DNA from: Wenzhouxiangella sp.
Lineage (GTDB): Bacteria; Pseudomonadota; Gammaproteobacteria; Xanthomonadales; Wenzhouxiangellaceae
Reading direction: 5' to 3'
DNA length: 11,434 bases
Assembly (NCBI GenBank): GCA_007116585.1
Contig: SKIE01000080.1
Location: 1-11,434, forward strand
This document shows, piece after piece, positions 7,020 to 11,434 of the stretch (position 1 is the first letter of the stretch; each line of letters opens with the position of its first letter). The notes below the pieces were generated by a model. That model was not told where the DNA came from. It saw nothing but the letters and a program-made list of their open reading frames with translations, and ran no database searches. The position numbers and the translations under genes were made by a program.

Positions 7020-9208
7020 GACGCTTCGACTGGCGGCTGGCTCTGGGCGTTGGCGTCATCGGACTGGTCTGTCTGGGCTGGCTGGGCCTGGCCGCCCTGT
7101 TGCTGTGGGCCGTTCTCGACCCGGCTGACTGGCGGGCCATGCTCGACGCACTGGGGGGCAGAGGCGGGCTGCTGCTGTTTCTCTGGGCAGGCTCTTTGCT
7201 GCCAATTGCGGCCGCACTGCGTTTCCTGATCGACCGCTATGTGCGGGCACCGGCCAAGCTGGCCGAAGAAGTCCGCACGCTGCTGGAAACCGACGTCAAA
7301 CGCCCGCCTACAGCCTGCGGCAGCTTTGAAATCCGGAAACTGGCGCGCCTGATCGGGCAATTGGCTGAGCAAAGGGAAGCGCTCAAGTCCGAAATGCAGG
7401 ATCGCATTGCCGAGGCCAGTCGCCAGACCGAGCTGGAGAAAAGTCGCCTGGCCGCCCTGATGTCGGAGCTGACCAAAAGCGTTGTGGTCTGCAACCTCGA
7501 CGGGCGCATCCTGCTCTACAACAATCGCGCCCGGCTGCAGTTCAGGCGACTTTCGCGCAACCCCGGCGTGTCGGGCGGAGCGGAACTGATGGGCCTGGGA
7601 CGCTCCATCTATACCGTGCTGGACCGCAAGCTCGTCAGCCACGCACTGGAGAACGTGCAGCGGCGCCTGCAGCGCGGTGCCGGAACGCCGTCGGCCCAGT
7701 TCGTGACCGCAACGCCTTCGGGCAAACTGCTGCGCATACAGATGACCCCGGTTCGAGACGTCGACGAGCGGCAAGACGGAAGAGCCGAAACAACGGGCGC
7801 CATGACCGGCTTTGTGCTGCTGCTCGAAAACATCACCGATGAAATGCAGGCAGACGCGGAGAAGGATCGTCTGCTGACCAGCCTGACCGAGGGCAGTCGA
7901 GCCGCGCTGGCCAATACCCGGGCCGCGATCGAGGTGCTGGAATACCCGGATGTCGAGGACGACATGCGCGAGCGCCTGCTCGGCGTGATCCGCGAAGAAA
8001 TACAGGGCTTGAGCGAGCGGGTGGCCGAGATTCAGCACTCCTCATCGGCCGCACTGCGGTCACGCTGGCCGCTGGAGGACATGCGGGGCGATGACCTGAT
8101 CGAAGCCGGCACGCGCCGGATTCATTCCGAGCTGCGGCTGCATGCGCAAGCCGAGCCCGGCGACAACGAGGTTTGGCTGAAAGTCGAAAGCTTCACCCTG
8201 CTGCAGGCGATCAGTCATCTGGCCGGACGACTGCGCGAGCACTGCAACGTCGACTCCGTAGCGCTCAGGGCGCGCTCGCATGAAGGCAGGGGCATGCTCG
8301 ACCTGATCTGGACACCCTCTGACAACGTGTCCAACCAGGCCGAACTGGGCTGGGATCGGGAGCCTATTCGCATCGGCAACGAGACCCTCTCGCTGACCGT
8401 GCGCGATGTGCTGGAGCGCCATGGCGGCGACTGCTGGATCGAGCAGGAAGTCGACGATAACCGGCGGCGCTGTTTTTTCCGCCTGCTGCTGCCGCTGGCC
8501 AACCCGCAGGAAGAACTGCCCGCCTCCACTTTCCTCAGGCATGAAAGCCGACCGGAGTACTACGACTTCGATCTTTTCCGGTCGAGTGCGCGCAGCCGCA
8601 GCCTGGATGACAGCCCCTTGTCGGAGCTGACCTATACCGTCTTTGATACCGAAACCACCGGCCTCAACCCGGCCGGTGGCGACGAGATCATCCAGATTGG
8701 CGCGGTTCGCATCGTCAACGGCAAGGTCCTCAAGCAGGAGTTCTTCGACCAGCTGGTTGATCCGCGCCGTATCATCTCGCCGGCCAGCATTCCGATTCAC
8801 GGCATTACCCCGGACATGGTCAAGGGGCAGCCGACCATCAACGACGTGCTGCCTGCTTTCCACAGTTTCTGCGAAGACACCGTGCTGGTGGCCCACAACG
8901 CAGCCTTCGACATGCGCTGCCTTGAGGTCAAGGAAAAGCAGACCGGCGTCCGCTTTGATCACCCGGTGCTCGATACCTTGCTGCTGTCTGCGCTCGTCCA
9001 TGAGAATCAGGACTCGCACCGCCTCGAGGCCATTGCCGAGCGCTTTGGCCTGCCGATCATCGGCCGACATACTGCCATCGGTGATGCGATGGTGACCGCT
9101 GAAATTCTGGTCAAACTGATTCCCCTGCTAGCCGAACAGGGTATCCATACCCTGGGGGAAGCGCGCGAAGCTGCGCAGCAGACCTATTATGCCCGTATCA
9201 ACTACTGA
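7016..9208 (+). CDS. Membrane-anchored degenerate histidine kinase (pseudokinase) fused to a DEDDh 3'-5' exonuclease (730 aa)
   Basis: The N-terminus has two membrane helices (about 8-33 and 50-70), then a HAMP-like/helical linker (72-145), a PAS-like domain (about 148-275, VVVCNLDGRILLYNN at 156-170) and a kinase-shaped region (about 278-497). That region keeps the shape of a histidine kinase but not its chemistry. The H-box position reads LTSLTEGSRAALANTRAAI, with no histidine. The N-box position reads LLQAISHLAGRL, without the asparagines. G1 and G2 glycine motifs are absent. The closing segment SLTVRDVLERHGGDCWIEQE still matches the end of the ATPase fold. After a short linker comes a DnaQ-type exonuclease (about 538-705) with all five DEDDh residues: D544 and E546 (FDTETTGL), D632 (AHNAAFD), H685 and D690 (HTAIGD). 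The GTG start overlaps the receiver stop by 4 nt. Simple DnaQ-like proteins in related loci are much shorter. The nuclease is likely active on DNA or RNA 3' ends at the inner membrane; substrate unknown. Confidence 0.88.
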   Translation: MRRFDWRLALGVGVIGLVCLGWLGLAALLLWAVLDPADWRAMLDALGGRGGLLLFLWAGSLLPIAAALRFLIDRYVRAPAKLAEEVRTLLETDVKRPPTACGSFEIRKLARLIGQLAEQREALKSEMQDRIAEASRQTELEKSRLAALMSELTKSVVVCNLDGRILLYNNRARLQFRRLSRNPGVSGGAELMGLGRSIYTVLDRKLVSHALENVQRRLQRGAGTPSAQFVTATPSGKLLRIQMTPVRDVDERQDGRAETTGAMTGFVLLLENITDEMQADAEKDRLLTSLTEGSRAALANTRAAIEVLEYPDVEDDMRERLLGVIREEIQGLSERVAEIQHSSSAALRSRWPLEDMRGDDLIEAGTRRIHSELRLHAQAEPGDNEVWLKVESFTLLQAISHLAGRLREHCNVDSVALRARSHEGRGMLDLIWTPSDNVSNQAELGWDREPIRIGNETLSLTVRDVLERHGGDCWIEQEVDDNRRRCFFRLLLPLANPQEELPASTFLRHESRPEYYDFDLFRSSARSRSLDDSPLSELTYTVFDTETTGLNPAGGDEIIQIGAVRIVNGKVLKQEFFDQLVDPRRIISPASIPIHGITPDMVKGQPTINDVLPAFHSFCEDTVLVAHNAAFDMRCLEVKEKQTGVRFDHPVLDTLLLSALVHENQDSHRLEAIAERFGLPIIGRHTAIGDAMVTAEILVKLIPLLAEQGIHTLGEAREAAQQTYYARINY

Positions 9209-9216
9209 TTGCCCCG

Positions 9217-9222
9217 AGGAGG
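9217..9222 (+). promoter_or_regulatory. Strong Shine-Dalgarno that fixes the start of the DUF294 protein
   Basis: AGGAGG lies 7 nt before the ATG at 9230, a near-ideal site and the best in the window. It rules out an in-frame TTG at 9209, which would lie directly after the exonuclease stop (9206-9208) with no ribosome binding site of its own. Confidence 0.85.
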
Positions 9223-9229
9223 GCCGCGC

Positions 9230-11047
9230 ATGCAGTCCAAAGAGACCTGTACATTTCTGACGGAAGTCGCACCTTTTTCGGAGCTGCCGGCAGATGAAAT
9301 CGAGCGTCTGGCCAAAGACCTCAAGCCGCAAAGCCATAACAGTACTGAAATCGTCGGGCGCTTTGAACCGACCGGAGAACACGGACTGTTTGTCATTGTC
9401 AGCGGAGCGGTGGTGATCAAGGCAGCCGATGGGAGTCCACTCGAGCAGCGCGGAGAGGGAGACTTGTTCGGTCACGCCATTTGTTTTGACGGACGCAGAC
9501 ACGACTATGTCGTGGAAGCGACCGAGCCCCTGGAGGTGCTGCACATGGATGCATCCGATCTGAAGGCGCTGGGAAAACGCCAGCCGCGGTTTGCCCGATT
9601 TCTAAGCGACAGCCCCGGCGCCCGCCTTCGGGATGCCGGTCAGGAGCAGGCCCGACTGATCGGCGACCTGGCCCTGCGCGCCCCGGTTGTCGGCGACCCG
9701 ACCCATTCCATCGCCAAGACCGCCGCACTGATGAGTCGTCATCAGATCAGCTCTGTTCCGCTGGTCCAGGGCGATCAACTGGTCGGCATCGTGACCGATC
9801 GCGATCTGCGCAACCGGGTACTGGCCAGGGACGTGGATGCCGGCCGACCGGTCGCCGACATCATGACCCCCGGTCCAGTCACCGTCCAGCCAAGCCATCG
9901 GATCGAAGACGCGCTGGTCGAAATGATGCGGTTGGGGATTCATCATCTGCCGGTGCTGGGTGAAGATGGCGCGCTGGCGGGAGTGATCAGTTCCGGTGAC
10001 CTGCTGCGCCAGCAGTCGCCCCATCCGCTGAGGCTGGCGCGCGACATCCAGCGGGCCGAAAACGTGGCCGAAGTGGCCCGACTGGCCCGACTCGGCCCCG
10101 GCATGCTGGCAGCCATGGTTCGCCAGGGCAGCCAGGTCACCGAGGTTGGTCGTGTCGCGGGCTTGATCACCGATGCCTGCACCCGCCGCCTGCTGAGCCT
10201 GGCTCAGGAAAAACTGGGTGATGCGCCGATGGCGTGGACCTGGCTGGCATTCGGTTCCCAGGCGCGGCTCGAACAGGGCTTGGTCAGTGACCAGGACAAC
10301 GGGCTGCTGCTGGCGCACAAACCCGATGCCAACCAGGCCGATTATTTCCTGCAGCTCGCCACCTTCGTCTGCGACGGGCTCAACGAGTGCGGCTATGTGT
10401 TTTGTCCGGGCGAGGTCATGGCCAAGGGGAAATGGCGAATGTCGCGCGAAGACTGGCACAAGACCTTTACCCAGTGGATTGCCGAGCCCGAACCCGTGTC
10501 GGTGATGCAGTCCAGCATCTTTTTTGACATGCGTGGCGTGGCCGGCGATCTGGAGATGGCCAAAGACCTGCACGTGACGGTCCTGAAACAGGCCAGCCAG
10601 AGCAAGATTTTCCGCCGCTTCCTGGCCGCCGAGTCCATGGGCCATCGCCCGCCGCTGGGGATGTTTCGCCAGTTCGTTCAGGAACGCGACGGCGGCAAGA
10701 GCCAGGGCCTCAACCTCAAAAAGCGCGGCGTGATTCCTATCGTGGACCTGGCCCGGGTGCGCGCCATGGAGGGCGCCATCAGCATGGTGCATACCGAGGA
10801 CCGGCTGCGCGAAGCCGGCGCCCAGGGCATCATGAACGAAGACGACGCCGACGATCTGATCCACGCCCTACGCTTTATCGGCAACGCCCGTCTGCGCCAC
10901 CAGGTCGCGCTGTATGAGCGTGGCGAGAAGCCCAATCACCTGGTCGACCCACATGAATTGTCGGGCCTGCATAAACGCTACCTGCGCTCCGCCTTCGGCA
11001 TCGTGCGCACAGCCCAGGAAGCGCTGTCAAACCGTTACCAGGTCTGA
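9230..11047 (+). CDS. cNMP-binding, CBS and DUF294 nucleotidyltransferase-like protein (605 aa)
   Basis: Four parts are visible in order. Residues about 8-125 form a cyclic-nucleotide-binding-like domain (VIVSGAVVIKAADG, GEGDLFGH). Residues about 150-262 hold two CBS motifs (VPLVQGDQLVGIVTDRDL; LPVLGEDGALAGVISSGDLL). Residues about 290-440 form a DUF294 nucleotidyltransferase fold with the GlnD-like signature FGSQARLEQGLVSDQDNGLL, where G342, S343, D354 and D356 fit the metal- and nucleotide-binding motif. The remainder (about 455-600) is the helical DUF294 C-terminal domain. The cytoplasmic protein probably transfers a nucleotide to a protein or other acceptor under control of adenine-type ligands, but the substrate of this family is not established to my knowledge. 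It lies 21 nt after the exonuclease stop with its own strong ribosome binding site. Pseudomonas keeps the same pair, nuclease plus this protein, beside an ActP-type symporter. Domain calls confident; activity inferred. Confidence 0.92.
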   Translation: MQSKETCTFLTEVAPFSELPADEIERLAKDLKPQSHNSTEIVGRFEPTGEHGLFVIVSGAVVIKAADGSPLEQRGEGDLFGHAICFDGRRHDYVVEATEPLEVLHMDASDLKALGKRQPRFARFLSDSPGARLRDAGQEQARLIGDLALRAPVVGDPTHSIAKTAALMSRHQISSVPLVQGDQLVGIVTDRDLRNRVLARDVDAGRPVADIMTPGPVTVQPSHRIEDALVEMMRLGIHHLPVLGEDGALAGVISSGDLLRQQSPHPLRLARDIQRAENVAEVARLARLGPGMLAAMVRQGSQVTEVGRVAGLITDACTRRLLSLAQEKLGDAPMAWTWLAFGSQARLEQGLVSDQDNGLLLAHKPDANQADYFLQLATFVCDGLNECGYVFCPGEVMAKGKWRMSREDWHKTFTQWIAEPEPVSVMQSSIFFDMRGVAGDLEMAKDLHVTVLKQASQSKIFRRFLAAESMGHRPPLGMFRQFVQERDGGKSQGLNLKKRGVIPIVDLARVRAMEGAISMVHTEDRLREAGAQGIMNEDDADDLIHALRFIGNARLRHQVALYERGEKPNHLVDPHELSGLHKRYLRSAFGIVRTAQEALSNRYQV

Positions 11048-11051
11048 ACTA

Positions 11052-11071
11052 CCGGCCCCGGATGGGGCCGG
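11052..11071. terminator. Hairpin between convergent genes
   Basis: CCGGCCCC (11052-11059) pairs perfectly with GGGGCCGG (11064-11071) around a 4-nt loop. It starts 4 nt after the DUF294 stop and lies 15 nt from the stop of the opposing OmpA-domain gene, so it could serve both strands. The nearest T run on the plus strand (TTTT, 11085-11088) is 13 nt away, so it is not a textbook intrinsic terminator. Confidence 0.55.
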
Positions 11072-11086
11072 GATAAGCTGGCGGTT

Positions 11087-11434
11087 TTACAGTTCGACCA
11101 ATTCCACTCGGCGGTTTTGCTGGCGACCTTCCTCGTTACGGTTGGTCGCCACTGGCGCCATCATGCCGGCGCCGGCTGACTGCAAGCGCGCATCATCGAT
11201 GCCGTGCTCGTGTTCCAGCCAGGCCGCCACCGCCTGGGCACGCTCCATCGACAGATTGAGGTTGTACTCGAAATCGCCGACATTGTCGGTGTGACCGACG
11301 ATCAATAGATCCAGCTCGGCGTTGTCCTCAAGCACATCGGCAATGGTGGCCAGGGCATCGGCCGACTCGTCGATGATCTCGGCGCTGTCGAACTCGAACA
11401 GGATGTCACGCACGGCCACGCGGCCCTCGGCCAC
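11087..11434 (-). CDS. OmpA-family envelope protein (C-terminal OmpA/peptidoglycan-binding domain, cut by right edge)
   Basis: The minus strand encodes the last 115 residues of a larger protein, ending at TAA (11089-11087). The GTG codon at the edge is an internal valine, not a start. The fragment is an OmpA-like domain that anchors outer-membrane or periplasmic proteins to peptidoglycan. It shows the usual opening ILFEFDSAEI, the LLIVGHTDNVG strand with the diaminopimelate-binding aspartate, LSMERAQAVAAWL with the matching arginine, and the closing GRQQNRRVELVEL. The gene converges on the DUF294 gene with 39 nt between stops and looks unrelated to the signalling operon. The N-terminal part, which would separate a porin-like OmpA from a lipoprotein or a DUF4398/YiaD-type protein, lies outside the window. 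Confidence 0.9.
   Translation of the reverse strand: MAEGRVAVRDILFEFDSAEIIDESADALATIADVLEDNAELDLLIVGHTDNVGDFEYNLNLSMERAQAVAAWLEHEHGIDDARLQSAGAGMMAPVATNRNEEGRQQNRRVELVEL

Noticed and set aside
6947..8038. Long open frame (363 aa) on the minus strand opposite the pseudokinase region
   Set aside because: No motif or plausible ribosome binding site; composition is shadow-like and the sense strand has helices and a PAS-like fold.
9602..10864. 420-aa open frame on the minus strand opposite the DUF294 gene
   Set aside because: Gln/His/Gly-rich shadow of a well-recognised four-domain protein on the plus strand.

Overview
The window is GC-rich, densely packed bacterial DNA with heavy use of CTG, GCC and GGC codons. 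Gene content points to a gammaproteobacterium: a DUF4212/VC_2705-type symporter pair, two CbrA/CrbS-like symporter-kinases, and a DEDDh exonuclease next to a DUF294 nucleotidyltransferase. The last pair also sits beside an acetate-permease-type gene in Pseudomonas (PA3232-PA3235, recalled from memory). The genus cannot be fixed from sequence alone. I see no insertion sequence, phage gene, tRNA, rRNA or CRISPR array; this looks like chromosomal core or near-core DNA.

Layout, left to right. (1) 1-611, minus strand: the N-terminal part of a sodium:solute-symporter-like sensor protein, running off the left edge. (2) 612-793: a divergent intergenic region. (3) 794-2863: the small and large subunits of a Na+/solute (probably acetate-like carboxylate) symporter, ending in a strong hairpin at 2915-2941. 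(4) 2979-3500: an unrecognised membrane-anchored protein. (5) 3675-11047: a tightly coupled run of five genes. They are a 64-aa two-helix membrane peptide (TTG start), a 910-aa symporter-histidine kinase, a 124-aa stand-alone receiver, a 730-aa membrane protein fusing a degenerate histidine kinase to an intact DEDDh exonuclease, and a 605-aa cNMP-binding/CBS/nucleotidyltransferase protein. Two junctions are 4-nt overlaps (ATGA and GTGA). (6) 11052-11071: a hairpin between convergent genes. (7) 11087-11434, minus strand: the C-terminal OmpA domain of an envelope protein entering from the right.

How the genes may work together. The symporter pair imports a small carboxylate. The symporter-kinases on either side are well placed to sense the same or a related solute and control its use, as CrbS/MxtR and CbrA do in known systems. 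The unusual part is downstream of the kinase. The only encoded receiver has no DNA-binding output. The next gene is a kinase-shaped membrane protein that has lost the phospho-accepting histidine and ATP-binding boxes but carries an exonuclease with all five catalytic residues, and after it comes a nucleotidyltransferase with nucleotide-sensing domains. This suggests, as inference only, a phospho-signalling route that ends in nucleic-acid processing rather than in a transcription factor.
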